Assembly: GCA_000328365.1 (NCBI GenBank)
Contig: KB309449.1
Span: 250,603 to 314,602, forward strand
DNA: 64,000 nucleotides
Direction of reading: 5' to 3'
DNA from: Capitella teleta
Taxonomy: Eukaryota > Annelida > Polychaeta > Capitellidae
Part shown: positions 1-11,700 of the stretch, in pieces
How positions within the stretch are numbered: position 1 is the first letter of the stretch
How the letters are laid out: each line of letters begins with the position of its first letter
Notes under the pieces: generated by a model
What the model was told of the DNA's origin: nothing
The model's input: the letters and a program-made list of their open reading frames with translations, nothing else
Database searches by the model: none
Made by a program: the position numbers and the translations under genes

Positions 1-413
1 AAGAGAGAGAGAGAGTTAATTGTTGATTATTAGCAAGTTGGAAACTCCCTTTATACTACCACCCTGCTCCGACTTCGCCCATTGTCCCGCCCTCTTGGGT
101 GCAGACTATCCCACAATGCATTACTATTTTCATGAGTGATATATCTCACGATGCACGTATATTTATTTTTTCAGAAGAAAATAAGGAAGGATGGAGAATG
201 ATGAAATCTCATATTTGATTAAAGTGTTACAAGTTAATTATTTGTACGAGTTATAAATCATATTAATCATTATTCGGTGGCTCCAAAGCCATTCGGCATA
301 TTAATCGAAATATACATATCATTCCTGCTCTTTTATTTTGTGTAAATGATAATCTGTTTGTTCCCATTATCGAAATAAAAAACAGCTGATTGTTTAATTT
401 TACTAATTCATAA
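1..413. other. No gene recognised; short GA tract at left edge
   Basis: The first bases are a short GA dinucleotide run, followed by AT-rich sequence. This stretch lies downstream of the minus-strand receptor exon, so it probably includes that gene's 3' flank. I see no coding signal in it. Confidence 0.5.
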
Positions 414-419
414 TTTATT
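414..419 (-). terminator. Poly(A) signal AATAAA for the minus-strand receptor gene
   Basis: On the minus strand a canonical AATAAA lies about 60 nt after the TAA stop at 477-479. This spacing suits a short 3' UTR and supports the adjacent reading frame as a genuine terminal exon. Confidence 0.5.
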
Positions 420-476
420 TGCAAACTTGAATCCAAAACGCAAAAATTGAGTCACATCAGTCATTTTTTTACTCAG

Positions 477-744
477 TTAAAGTTCTAGCGTTAAGCACTT
501 TTTGGCTCGCCTCCTTAAAACGACGTATTTCTCATATCCCTCATATTTTTCAATCAAAATTTCTGCCAAGAAAGCAAAGAAGCTGATTGCAAGACCGACG
601 CCTAAGACGAAAACGATGACGTAACTGAAGTCCATTATGGTGACCAGGGTAGACGACTTCTGCTTCAGACCGCGACAAGGGTCATTAGGAAGGTTGTCTG
701 CGTACCATTGCGACACGAGGCCAGAGTGCATCAGCTCCAAAATA
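477..744 (-). CDS. Last exon of an ionotropic glutamate receptor-like (iGluR/IR) gene
   Basis: Terminal coding exon, about 89 codons on the minus strand. A consensus acceptor (TTGCAG) precedes position 744, and the frame opens with a split codon followed by ILELMHSG. Next come the segment QWYADNLPNDPCRG, then STLVTIMDFSYV, and a membrane segment (VIVFVLGVGLAISFFAFLAE) with a short basic cytoplasmic tail. This order matches the end of the S2 ligand-binding lobe and the fourth membrane helix (M4) of ionotropic glutamate receptors and related ionotropic receptors. The pore and the rest of S2 should lie upstream on the minus strand, to the right, but I found no further exons before the Caskin promoter. 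Either a long intron carries the minisatellite next door, or this is a stranded fragment. Other multi-pass receptors cannot be fully excluded from one exon. Confidence 0.6.
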
Positions 745-854
745 CTGCAACGAATGTATATAATATATACCTCAATCGGTGTACATCTTGCATAATTGTA
801 TGTGCATATTTTACTATACCCAACATAAGGCTACACATATAGGTCTGGGGCAAT

Positions 855-3228
855 TCCAGAAAGATACTTGCTGAACGCATTCCAAAAAGATACTTGCTGA
901 ACGCATTCAAGAAAGATAATTGCTGAATGCATTCAAGAAAAATACTTGCTGAATGCATTCCAAAAAGATACTTGCTGAACGCATTCCAAAAAGATACTTG
1001 CTGAACGCATTCAAGAAAGATACTTGCTGAATGCATTCAAGAAAAATACTTGCTGAATGCATTCCAAAAAGATACTTGCTGAACGCATTCAAGAAAGATA
1101 ATTGCTGAATGCATTCAAGAAAAATACTTGCCGAACGCATTCCAGAAAGATACTTGCTGAACGCATTTCAGAAAGATACTTGCTGAATGCATTCCAAAAA
1201 GATACTTGCTGAACGCATTCAAGAAAGATAATTGCTGAATGCATTCAAGAAAGATACTTGCTGAACGCATTCCAAAAAGATACTTGCTGAACGCATTCCA
1301 AAAAGATACTTGCTGAACGCATTCCAGAAGGATAATTACTGAGCGCATTCAAGAAAAATACTTGCTGAATGCATTCCAAAAAGATACTTGCTGAACGCAT
1401 TCAAGAAAGATAATTGCTGAATGCATTCAAGAAAAATACTTGCCGAACGCATTCCAGAAAGATACTTGCTGAATGCATTCCAGAAAGATACTTGCTGAAC
1501 ACATTCCAGAAAGATACTTGCTGAACGCATTCAAGAATGATAATTGCTGAATGCATTCAAGAAAGATACTTGCTGAACGCATTCCAAAAAGATACTTGCT
1601 GAATGCATTCCAGAAAGATACTTGCTGAACGCATTCCAGAAAGATAATTGCTGAATGCATTCAAGAAAGATACTTGCTGAACGTATTCCAGAAAGATACT
1701 TGCTGAACGCATTCCAAAAAGATTCTTGCTGAATGCATTCAAGAAAGATAATTGCTGAATGCATTCAAGAAAGATACTTGCTGAACGCATTCCAAAAAGA
1801 TACTTGCTGAATGCATTCAAGAAAGATAATTGCTGAATGCATTCAAGAAAGATACTTGCTGAACGCATTCCAAAAAGATACTTGCTGAACGCATTCAAGA
1901 AAGATACTTGCTGAATGCATTCCAGAAAGATACTTGCCGAACGCATTCCAGAAAGATACTTGCTGAACGCATTCCAGAAAGATACTTGCTGAACGCATTC
2001 CAGAAGGATAATTGCTGAACGCATTCAAGCAAGATAATTGCTGGATGCATTCCAGAAAGATACTTGCTGAACGCATTCCAGAAAGATACTTGCTGAACGC
2101 ATTTCAGAAAGATACTTGCTGAATGCATTCCAGAAGGATACTTGCTGAACGCATTCAAGCAAGATAATTGCTGGATGCATTCCAGAAAGATACTTGCTGA
2201 ACGCATTCTAGAAAGATACTTGCTGAACGCATTTCAGAAAGATACTTGCTGAACGCATTCCAGAAAAATACTTGCTGAACGCATTCCAGAAAGATACTTG
2301 CTGAACACATTCCAGAAAGATACTTGATGAACGCATTCCAGAAAGATACTTGCTGAACGCATTCCAGAAAGATACTTGCTGAACGCATTCCAGAAAGATA
2401 CTTGCTGAACGCATTCCAAAAAGATACTTGCTGAACGCATTCAAGAAAGATACTTGCTGAACGCATTTCAAAAAGATACTTGCTGAACGCATTCCAGAAA
2501 GATACTGAACGCATTCAAGAAACATAATTGCTGAATGCATTCAAGAAAGATACTTGCTGAACGCATTCCAAAAAGATAATTACTGAATGCATTCAAGAAA
2601 GATACTTGCTGAACGCATTCCAGAAAGATACTTGTTGAACGCATTCCAGAAAGATACTTGCTGAACGCATTCCAGAAAGATACTTGCTGAACGCATTCCA
2701 GAAGGATACTTGCTGAACGCATTCAAGCAAGATACTTGCTGAACGCATTCCAGAAAGATACTTGCTGAACGCATTTCAGAAAGATACTTGCTGAACGCAT
2801 TCCAAAAAGATACTTGCTGAACGCATTCAAGAAAGATACTTGCTGAACGCATTCCAGAAAGATACTTGCTGAACGCATTCAAGAAAGATACTTGCTGAAC
2901 GCATTACAAAAAGATACTTGCTGAACGCATTCCAGAAAGATACTGAACGCATTCAAGAAACATAATTGCTGAATGCATTCAAGAAAGATACTTGCTGAAC
3001 GCATTCCAAAAAGATAATTACTGAATGCATTCAAGAAAGATACTTGCTGAACGCATTCCAGAAAGATACTTGTTGAACGCATTCAAGAAAGATACTTGCT
3101 GAACGCATTCCAGAAAGATACTTGCTGAACGCATTCCAAAAGGATACTTGCTGAACGCATTACAGAAAGATACTTGCTGAACGCATCACAGAAAGATACT
3201 GAACGCATTCAAAAAAGATACTTGCTGA
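855..3228. repeat. 26-bp minisatellite array, about 90 copies
   Basis: A tandem array whose unit starts GATACTTGCTGAACGCATTC and ends CAGAAA (26 bp). Common variants carry AATTGCTGAATG and CAAG in place of the canonical letters. Two higher-order patterns are visible. A stretch beginning with a shortened 22-bp unit at 2501 recurs at 2939, a shift of 438 bp, which equals sixteen 26-bp units plus one 22-bp unit. A CAAGCAAG variant recurs five units (130 bp) apart near 2026 and 2156. The minus strand of the consensus has no stop in any frame, so long apparent open frames arise with a 26-residue period. These are a by-product of the repeat. Confidence 0.95.
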
Positions 3229-3234
3229 ACCCAT

Positions 3235-3411
3235 TTTTGTGGGCTTATTTAACTCAGGAATCCTGAAGTAACTATGGCTTATGTGGTCCGAAGAAAGAAG
3301 CAGAGTTGAGTCAACCAAGGACACAAGTTTGGTGGTTGGCTTTGAACCTCCAGTGGCCGGCACCAAGCTCTTTCGAGGCAAGCACGCTAACCATTCGGCC
3401 ACCACCTCTCC
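3235..3411 (-). mobile_element. tRNA-derived SINE (decayed)
   Basis: Read on the minus strand, 3406 down to 3331 is 76 nt, tRNA-sized. It has an A-box-like GGCCGAATGGTTAGCG and a B-box-like GGTTCAAAGCC, and it starts GGTGGT and ends ACCACC so that the ends can pair. The T stem is imperfect, so it is unlikely to be a working tRNA gene. The sequence continues beyond the tRNA-like part into an unrelated body, as in a tRNA-derived SINE. It abuts the minisatellite. Confidence 0.5.
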
Positions 3412-3589
3412 AAGAAGATACTATAGCTCTGGGTATAGAGTAACCAATAGGAATCGCTATGTGTGTCAGAGTAGAGTGCTTGAATCAGCAGCATAAGTTT
3501 AGTTTCTTTCTAATACAGTATAATATCCATATGTCGAACTCGAATGGCTCTATAATCCATGTTTATCAGAATCGAAAGCAATCTACTCC

Positions 3590-4003
3590 CACAACCAATC
3601 ATAATAGGCAGCTTTTACCGACCCCCCTCTCAGTTGCAAGCCACACCATTCTCACCTTCCAATAATACTGACTGGCGATTTCAACTTCGATCTTCTAAAA
3701 TTACATCACAACGACACCATCACACAGTTTTACAATAGCATCACATCACTTGGCTTTGATCCTCAAATAACATTACCCACAAGAACAACAGACACCAGCC
3801 ACACACTCATAGATAATATTTTCACCAATTCATTCACCACATCCTCATCCATCTCAGGCATCTTAACATCACCAATATCAGATCACCAACTCTGCTTCAT
3901 GCGTTTCAATGTCAAAAACAGACCACACAACTTACACGAACTTATTAAAACAGACCTCCAAAACATGAACATAATGCAACAAATGGACCACAACACAGAG
4001 TAA
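3590..4003 (+). mobile_element. LINE fragment: C-terminal part of an AP-type endonuclease
   Basis: From 3671 an open frame without a start codon reads TGDFNFDLLK, then FYNSITSLGFDPQITLPTRT, then SHTLIDNIFTNS, then SGILTSPISDHQLCF. The GDFN, TLIDNIFT and SDH motifs are the conserved back half of the apurinic-type endonuclease of CR1/L2/Jockey-like non-LTR retrotransposons. Just upstream, in another frame, SFYRPPSQLQ matches the preceding conserved RPP block, so at least one frameshift separates the two. The fragment ends at a TAA at 4004. No reverse transcriptase follows, so this is a dead, truncated copy. Confidence 0.75.
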
Positions 4004-4004
4004 T

Positions 4005-4410
4005 TCAGTTGAAGCTTCATTCGTTTCACTCAGCACTTGTATATATAAACCCATTCACCTGCAATAAAGATTCATTCTCGTGTTACTAGTAGTCGGATCT
4101 TCATTCTTCTGCTTCCGCTCGTGATCCTCCACACTGGTGACCCGACAATGGCACACGCCGTCAGCCTTAAACTTCAGGCTTTATGGACAGACAATATTGA
4201 AGCCTGGTTCTCGCAGGCCGAATCACAGTTGCGTTACTCAAGATAGCACTGGACGACACTAAATTCCACTACGTGGTTGCTGCCTTGGACTCCGCCATTG
4301 CTGAACGGTTAAACCACGTGATCTGTCATCCTCCGCCGCAAAGAAGATAATACGAAATGTTGAAGGAGCAGCTCCGGAAGAAATTCGGACTTTTCAAACT
4401 AAAATAACTT
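4005..4410 (+). mobile_element. LTR retrotransposon remnant (Gypsy-like): LTR end, primer-binding site, start of gag
   Basis: The stretch has a TATA-containing segment (TATATATAA) and an AATAAA, then an LTR-like terminus ending in CCACA, then CTGGTGACCCGA, which looks like a primer-binding site. A gag-like reading then begins MAHAVSLKLQALWTDNIEAW, as in N-termini of Gypsy-group gag proteins. It is a broken fossil: only the 3' part of the 5' LTR and the beginning of the internal region remain. The surrounding copies are old and decayed, and no second LTR is visible. Confidence 0.55.
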
Positions 4411-5285
4411 CTTTGTGAAGCACGATATCACGCTGTAATTTTCAGTGATAGTTGATAATATTCTTGTTCTTTCTAATTTTACCTTTCAACTGTGTCATTC
4501 TTAGATCAATAAGGTGTTATGACACTTTTTTCGCCATATAAGGCATGCTATCCTCACATTACAGTTCTTTTAACACAAAGCATTGCCTTTAGTGCCTGGT
4601 CATTCTGTCACAATAATTGAGTGAGCCTTTTTGTGTGTAACAATCTGTGAATGTCCAAATATGGTCATAACTTAAAGAGGACCTCTGGTTATTTTGAACT
4701 AGTAACGGATGATAGAGGATACACCCCAAAAGACAAATACGCCTTTTGACTGACATATTTTTAGACGATACGCGTGCTGTGGGCTAATTCCTAGATACAT
4801 CGAATTTGAGAGGTTTAAAATCTCGCTTTCTTCTCGCGTTCGATTTCATACCGTCGTGACGGCATAAAAGTAATTCTCCTATTGTTAACAATGGGAGCCG
4901 TCGAGTGAGCAAATCTTTCAGCAGTTCTCATAAAAGAAATCTCGCACTCATCTCGTTTCAAGCTATTCTGCCTGAGCAGGAAATTCGTATTTTAATTTGT
5001 CTTGAATATCATTCAGTTGACCACATTTGTCAAAAACGGTCTCTCGTCACTCAAAGCCCACAGAACCGATCTAAAAAGGTTCCGAAATGAACAGAGGTCC
5101 TTTAATTTAGCGTATATCTTGCTTCATTATAGCCAGTTTTGAACTCAAATTACATCAATGTGTAGATGTAATATAGAGCAAGATATTTATAATGACATGT
5201 TTGCTGTCAGATCAATATTTTACATGATATATGACAATAAATGTAGATATTGCCTATAGTATGTAAACTGGTGTTTTTCTTTCTG
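4405..5285. repeat. Copy 1 of a diverged ~600-700 bp direct repeat (interrupted by a MITE)
   Basis: Several blocks recur in the same order in the copy at 5523-6010: CTGTAATTTTCAGTGATAG, TTTTCGCCATA, the 24-base block around AATGTCCAAATATGGTCATA, and ATTACATCAATGTGTAGAT. The shared order and diverged spacing show an old direct duplication. I recognise no coding potential in it. Confidence 0.8.
4676..5101. mobile_element. MITE of 426 bp with TTAA target duplication
   Basis: The element begins AGAGGACCTCTGGTTATTTT and ends with the inverted counterpart CAGAGGTCCT. The inner end matches in inverted orientation out to GGTTCCGAAATGAA. TTAA flanks it at 4672-4675 and 5102-5105. The equivalent place in the second copy of the surrounding direct repeat (near 5800-5812) lacks the insert and carries a single TTTAAT. 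That is a natural empty site. A TTAA duplication is known for piggyBac and Kolobok elements. The short TIR alone does not let me choose between them. No transposase is encoded. Confidence 0.8.
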
Positions 5286-5522
5286 CTTGCATTATAATGT
5301 CAATTAGTTCATTTCTTTCTCCGTTCTACCTCTGTGTGTGAAATAATTTTGTAGGTCAAAAGTCAAAGATCAAGGTCACAATGACCAAAAACAGTTCACA
5401 ATTTCCTCTATCTCATTCAATATTGATCATAACGTTCTCATTTTTTCGTTACATTTTTCCCTTTAGTGAAGTGAAACTTTGCATCCTTTATTGCGTAATT
5501 GTTGAAAATGTGACTCTTCAAT

Positions 5523-6010
5523 TTTATGTAACCTCTTCGTCAAACATGATATCATGCTATAATTTTCAGTGGTAGTTGATTACATTATTGTGCTCTTTAA
5601 TAATAATTTTCAAAATTTTTATTCTGAGGTCAAAGTCGTTATATTGGTTTTGAGGCTTTCTTTTCGCCATAAAAGCATGATATCTATAGATTACAGTTAA
5701 TTTAACACAACACATTGCTCTTATTGTCTGGTTTATCTATAACAATAGTTAATTGCGCCCTTTTTTGAGTGACAATCTGTGAATGTCCAAATATGGTCAT
5801 AACCTGATTTAATAAATATCTAGCTTTGTAATAGTTAGTTTTTAAATCAAATTACACCAATGTGTAGATATAATATAGGCCAGTATTTTTATTATGATAA
5901 ATTTGTTGTCAGATCAACATTTCACAACATATAATTATGACATTAAACATTGTATTTTTTTTATTGCATTACATTATCAAAATAACTCCTCATTTGGCTC
6001 GTTTCCTTCT
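5523..6010. repeat. Copy 2 of the diverged direct repeat (uninterrupted)
   Basis: It aligns with 4405-5285 minus the MITE: the same blocks occur in the same order, including AATGTCCAAATATGGTCATA near 5778 and ATTACACCAATGTGTAGAT near 5850. It provides the empty-site comparison for the MITE. The sequence between the copies (5286-5522) is AT-rich and has no recognised feature. Confidence 0.8.
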
Positions 6011-7126
6011 TTTTTTCTTTCTCTAATTACTCAAAAAACTTTCCTGTTCATGTCTCTGACTGATTTCCTGTTATTATGTTTTTGTGTATGCTTTTATGCT
6101 GAGCTCTGAGCCTTGGTTTCTTGTTTCACAAATAATAAATACCGGGTATAATTTGGAATAATCAAATGCTCCATCCAGTGCAGGTTAAGTGAACTTTGAT
6201 ATGTATCCATTCTCCAAATTATACCGGATAATTATTATGTATACTTGCTCTTCCACTCTGGTTGAACCGTAGAGTTCGCAAATGCCTCTGGGGCGGTTGC
6301 ACTTCTTGGTTCTTGTTGATGAGGTTTTTGTTAGAAAGTCGTTTGGTGTTTTCCTTTTTACGCTCCTTTTGCCGTTCCCATCAGCATGCGAGTGATCACT
6401 CACCTGAAAGAGAGGGAGAGAAATCAATGTATGCGAGTGGGTAATAATTGCTGCTCACCTGCTTCATCGTGTCTTTCCTCTAACCATTTGCACAAATGAC
6501 AGCCTTTGTGAATGGGCGGGGGACGATGGCTCAACTGCTGGTAATACATGTACTTAGTCCACAGTCTCTTCCTTCGGTTGGCTGAGCTGAAGGATGGACG
6601 TCAAACTCTACTCCTGCCTCCTGTGATCAATCATGAAATAAAAGTTTCACATTACAATTTTTACATTCGTTATTTATAAAATTAGGGTAATTATTTTTCA
6701 AGGTATTAAGTAATAATAGTAATATATTATATAAATAAGCTGATTGTAATTCTTCAGTTCAGTTCATGATCATTCATGGAATATTACAGTGCCTATGCTT
6801 CCGTACCCCACACCCCCTCCCTCGTCCATAGATAATTAAGAAAACAAATGAATAAATCACGAAAAAAATATGTATATAATTAAATATAAAAATAACATGA
6901 AATAAATTCACCCACCTTCCGGATGCTTTCTCTCGCGCGACGAATAAGAGCCACTTCGCAAGAATCGATGATTCTCAGAGGAATAGATGATTTCCAAAAG
7001 GAGTAATTCAGAAAATACAAGAAGTGTAGAAGAACCAAGTCAGATTCGAAGATGTAGAGACAAATTTTAAATCCACGGAAAGCGTTAGTTAATATGCAGG
7101 TAATTTTAATAGTGACTATTCATTAT
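6011..7126. other. Non-coding stretch upstream of the Caskin promoter
   Basis: AT-rich sequence. I see no gene, repeat family or RNA gene that I can support. It is the proximal upstream region of the Caskin promoter. Confidence 0.4.
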
Positions 7127-7179
7127 GTGACGTCACTACTTCGTGTATAAAACCTGTTGATTTCTACAGGACATCAGTT
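7127..7179 (+). promoter_or_regulatory. Main Caskin promoter: CRE + TATA box + initiator
   Basis: A perfect 10-bp palindrome GTGACGTCAC (full CRE, 7127-7136) is followed by TATAAAA at 7146-7152 and an initiator TCAGTT at 7174-7179. The initiator A at 7176 is exactly 30 bp from the first T of the TATA box, the classical spacing. The predicted start site is therefore about 7176. CRE elements bind CREB/ATF proteins, so cAMP or activity responsiveness is a reasonable inference. It is not shown by the sequence alone. Confidence 0.65.
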
Positions 7180-7223
7180 CATCGCCAATTCCGCTCGCTG
7201 CCATCAGTAGAAAGCGAAAGCCC
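7176..7223 (+). other. Predicted 5' non-coding exon of Caskin
   Basis: Starting at the initiator, 48 nt run to a good donor (CCC|GTAAGC at 7224). The next acceptor (ATTTGCAG, ending 8760) opens the exon that carries the start codon at 8795. The intron between, 7224-8760, holds two copies of the 10-mer ATCATAACGC (7303 and 7345) and no gene. Confidence 0.5.
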
Positions 7224-8794
7224 GTAAGCTAACGTCGAACGTAGGATGAATCGCTCGGAATCAGTGGGTAGTGGGTACATGTATACAAATGTACGCCAGA
7301 GAATCATAACGCCCCTTGCCTAGCACTGTTCCAACCATGCGCAAATCATAACGCATTAACAACGCCGATTTCGAACGAAACGCCATCGATGCTTGCGTGA
7401 ACTCTGGCGATTACGGCCGTGCTTATCAGGCTTAGTCAACGTTCTTGTGGCATCGATAAAACCCCAATGTGTATAGTAAGTGGGTGTAATACCCAGTAAA
7501 CTCCGTCGGCCAATGGTCTGCTCTGTTATAAACGTTATAATCCCAAAGTGGAAAACATATTCATGTACTGGCATCAACGGCATGCAAGGAACCTACTTCG
7601 AATCGAAGTATTACGTTTAATCAATTGCATGTGACGTACATACGTGCGTAAAAGCCTCCTGAGCAGCAGCGGTTGATTGACGTTTGGCGAGAGGTCAAAG
7701 GCTAATCGGTGTTGCAATGCCCTTATGCATTCTGCTAACATCAGAGGGTTTTTACTGCACAGGCATGCATGTGAAGTTGCAATGAGCAGCTGAGCATATT
7801 TATTTCGTTAATTCCAGAATACATGCATGGGCCGTTAGGTCGAAGGTCTTTGGTCAATTGTGCATGCTTAGGCCCTATAGACATACACACTGTTGTTTCG
7901 CATCCCGCATGTACGTGCCAGCACAGTTGCCAGTACACTAAGAGGGTATTTTCACGCACGAGTAATGCCTGTACATATCGTTGGATTAGATATTACTGCG
8001 ATGGTGATGTACTTTATAAATGTATTTGGCATCTTGAAATGAAATTCGAATGATGCCAAATTATCTCTTTCCGCGGCAACTTTTCGCCACGTTCAAACGT
8101 TGTCATGTACATTAAGTCTATTCAAAGCGCACAAATCTCATGCCTGTCACCACCTCTGTTTATGGGATAACGGCCGACCACAAATCGACTGAGATTAAGC
8201 CCATTACGCTGATTGGATCAGTCAGAGCCCGCATCGGATTAATTCGAGAAGCACCCGCTTGGAGCTCCATGACTCAACACGTTCGAGTGAGTGGTGTGGT
8301 ATTCAATGTTGACACTAAGTCAAGCTGAACTAATTAGCGCTGCAATACCCTCTCATATTGAATGAGAAAATCAGAATGCACGTAACTTTAATCCATTTAC
8401 GTGGGTGAATCAATCGTGCGTAACAGCACTTGTCGCTTCCACAACACGTGCTCGATGAACAGATCGAGTGAACGAAACGCATGTCAACAAAGCACTTGAT
8501 TGGCTGGCACGCTGAGCATGCGCGTTCAGCCGTACTACGGACTAGCAACTTCAGTGAAGCAATAGGTGGTTGCGAGCGGAGGAGCATCTGGCTGTGTTTA
8601 TCACCCAGCGCCTGGTGTTTTCAGACTCGGCACTTTTTTCAGCCACTCTCTTCTGCATCAGAAGAGGATAAAACAGCGCCTAGGCGGGATATTATTCACT
8701 TGGAATATGTTTTCAGAGAAATGACAGCGTTGACAAGTTGTGACGGATAAACATTTGCAGAGAGGTGCGCTTTCGTTAGCGCCTCAACATCATC

Positions 8795-11700
8795 ATGGGC
8801 AAAGAGACCGAACTGCTCCATGCAGTGCGCGATCAGAACATGCCCAGTCTGTACAAGCTACTGGGAAAGAACCGTGCTTCAAAGACCAGTGAGTAGACGT
8901 TCAAAAGCCTCCACCTGCGCCGCTCAATCTGATCGCAGCGAGAATGCGTTTTTCACGCGATTGATCAAGCTCTTTACCGCTCGGCGAGAATCGACTTGAT
9001 TGAGATCTGTGGCTGTGCTTTTCGCTATACGTTCCCTTCTCATATTGCTTGTGACACTTGTGCCTCGCAGGCGTTTCCGAATGTCATGATAAATGATTTA
9101 ATTTATTATGGTAAATCTTTACAATTACTAAGAGCTTCACTGTATATATATATATATATACATGCATTTTTTCCCCGTTCCAACCCTCTTGAGCAATAAG
9201 CACTACAGTCATTTCACTGGTTTTATATCAACTCTACCATCATTCTTCTCTAATTTATGTTCAGCCATGCAGAACTTCTCAACTCTGCTTCAGACCTCCA
9301 CTATAGTATGCAGAAGAGAGTTAAAAACGGTTTAACTCGCTGAGCACAAATAAAAAGCTTCATTTGAGCTGTAAATGACTTTCTCTCTATAACAAGGCCG
9401 AGTCAATATACTTCGCAGAAATCAACATTAGTTCCACCTGTAAATAACTCTATTTTTAGACCCTCTGGGTTGCTTTCTTCGGCGCATCTTTCCTGGTTGG
9501 AAAAGCACGAACTTAGCTCGAAACACATGTGGTTCAGCGTGAAGTGTTTATTGAAGCATGGGCTTTGGGTGTGCAGCTGTCTTGGAGAAAAAGAGAGCTG
9601 CCCTGTGGCAATTTCAGATCTGCGTCCAAGGACGACCAGGCTCTGTTCTTTCCAAAGAGCATTCCCCACATTCTGGACAGCCGCTCTGGTCAAGTGGGCA
9701 GTAAACAGTGTACACAAGTACTTGAACTTTTACGATAATGCACCACTTATATTGTTATCATATTATATAGATATTCGATGTGCAAGTCAGTCGGCTGCCT
9801 TCGTTGCATAATCGATGGCTGAATGAGCGGAAAATTGCATCATTTCCAATCAGACATCGATGTTAATTGCCGCATAACTCGTGGCATTGTAACACTTCTG
9901 AGGCTTTTATTCTGTTAGACGTATTTTCATGATTGACTTTTGGTGTCCTTACATCGTCCTTATATGCGTGTAGTCGGCCATTGACGCTAGGTATTGTGTC
10001 ACGCAAAACATTAATTGTATATATAGCAAGGGATGGGGGCGGATTGTTGCTATATTTAGCTCGTAAGTAGGTCAGACAGTCGCCGCTGCGACACCTGTTG
10101 CCGATTTCTTACCAATTTTGATATTGAACATGGAGCCGTGGGAAGCCATATGCAAATGACTTAACGACGTCATTGTGTGCATATTTTTCCATGTTCCCAC
10201 ATATCGTGGGCGTTTTTTTTTATGACGGAAGTACGTACATAGAGGAAGCTTGCAATTTCTCCCACGCTTAAATTCATTATGTTTAATTTGAGGATTATGA
10301 TTACATTTCCCGCCATTTTTCTTTGCATCCGAAGTATTGCATCACTGAAATGTGAAGTTTCCGCTTTGAATATCGTTGAGTTCCATTGAAGTTGTATCTC
10401 GTAGCTCCATTGACATTTGTTGCCTATCCGTATTTCAAATGTTCTGTTCGAATACAGTAAATGCACAGTACACAGGCCCTCGTGCTGGCATTGGTCGTGA
10501 ACCCCTGAATGAGGATTTCACCCCATCAGATTTCACCTTTAAATCGCCTGACGTTGCGGATTATATTACCACTTATCATATCGCGAAAATTGAACACGTG
10601 AGTGATGGTGTAGATAACTAGATAAAAATAATATGCAATACTTGTGGGCCACCCGGTATATAGCATGAATGATCAACACTGCGTTGTCGGTGGCACTCGT
10701 GACGTATTTCTCACGCTGCTTCTCTGCTCCAATATCAGCATGCAGATGTGCGCTTGTATCATGGAGAGGTTCGCGATTGATGCCGGGGAGCATCTCCTGC
10801 GTATCCTTGGAATCGTTCATCTCATCGCAGCAGAACTCTCAGCTGCAGATGTCGATCGGACGTCGCCTCCGCGTTCGGCATTCCGCAGATGCAATGTTTC
10901 CGCTGCCGTATATTTTCAATTCCAGCTTAGAAAATGAGCTGTTAATATTGTTTACACACCTTTTACAACACCGTATACTAAACAGAACGTATGTTTCCTG
11001 GGTGTTGGCATTTCTTTGTACTGTTGTTGATTGATGCTTTCTCAGAATTGCTCTTGGAGATTCCAGAGCAAAGCTAACTACGTGTAAAACTAAGGTATTC
11101 TGTTGTTTACGTATCCGTAATGAATACATGTATACGTCAACGTACCACGGTGCGTCAACGGTAAATTGAACCACACAATGTGGGTAGTAGTGAATGTTAT
11201 CTGTGAATTGAACCAACGGAGAGGTTAACACACCGCGATTGAGGCATCATGCAAGTGGCGTTGATATATCTCGCATTGACACCATTCCACAGAGTGGTGC
11301 AGAGAGAGAGACGGGAGCAGACAGAACAATTGCGCTGCTGCCATAGATATGATCCGTGGATCTGCAATGCTCTGATGACAGGCAGCCGAGGAGGCAGCGT
11401 CCGATCGGGCAATAACGAGCCACTTATTGCGGCATCGTCGGCGCTATCCTGGCCGCGGTGCGTGCCGAGATAAGCCCCGTTATGACAAGCGGTCTTCACG
11501 GGTCTGCGAATTTATTGTGTCGACGACGTCCGTGCCGGCAATAGGGGCTGTGATATCTCCATGGCTCTTATGTACAGCCGGGGTTTGAACTTTGAACCCT
11601 ATGTTCTGTGGTGCTATATACACAGCGGTGGTTCCTATAAGGGTATACATATCACTACAGGCTGTTATACATTATCAAAGTTAATTAAGGAGTCTTTCGG

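Noticed and set aside
907-3082. Many overlapping open frames encoding MRSASIFLECVQQ-type repeats
   Set aside because: They arise because the 26-bp satellite has no stop codon on its minus strand in any frame. There is no start context, splice support or non-repeat sequence.
3331-3406. tRNA gene
   Set aside because: Length and A/B boxes fit, but the T stem is mismatched and the sequence continues into a SINE body.
6185-6427. Minus-strand frame with an acceptor-like TTTCAG at about 6400, possible extra receptor exon
   Set aside because: The peptide (VSDHSHADGNGKRSVKRK) shows no receptor similarity and no convincing donor was found.
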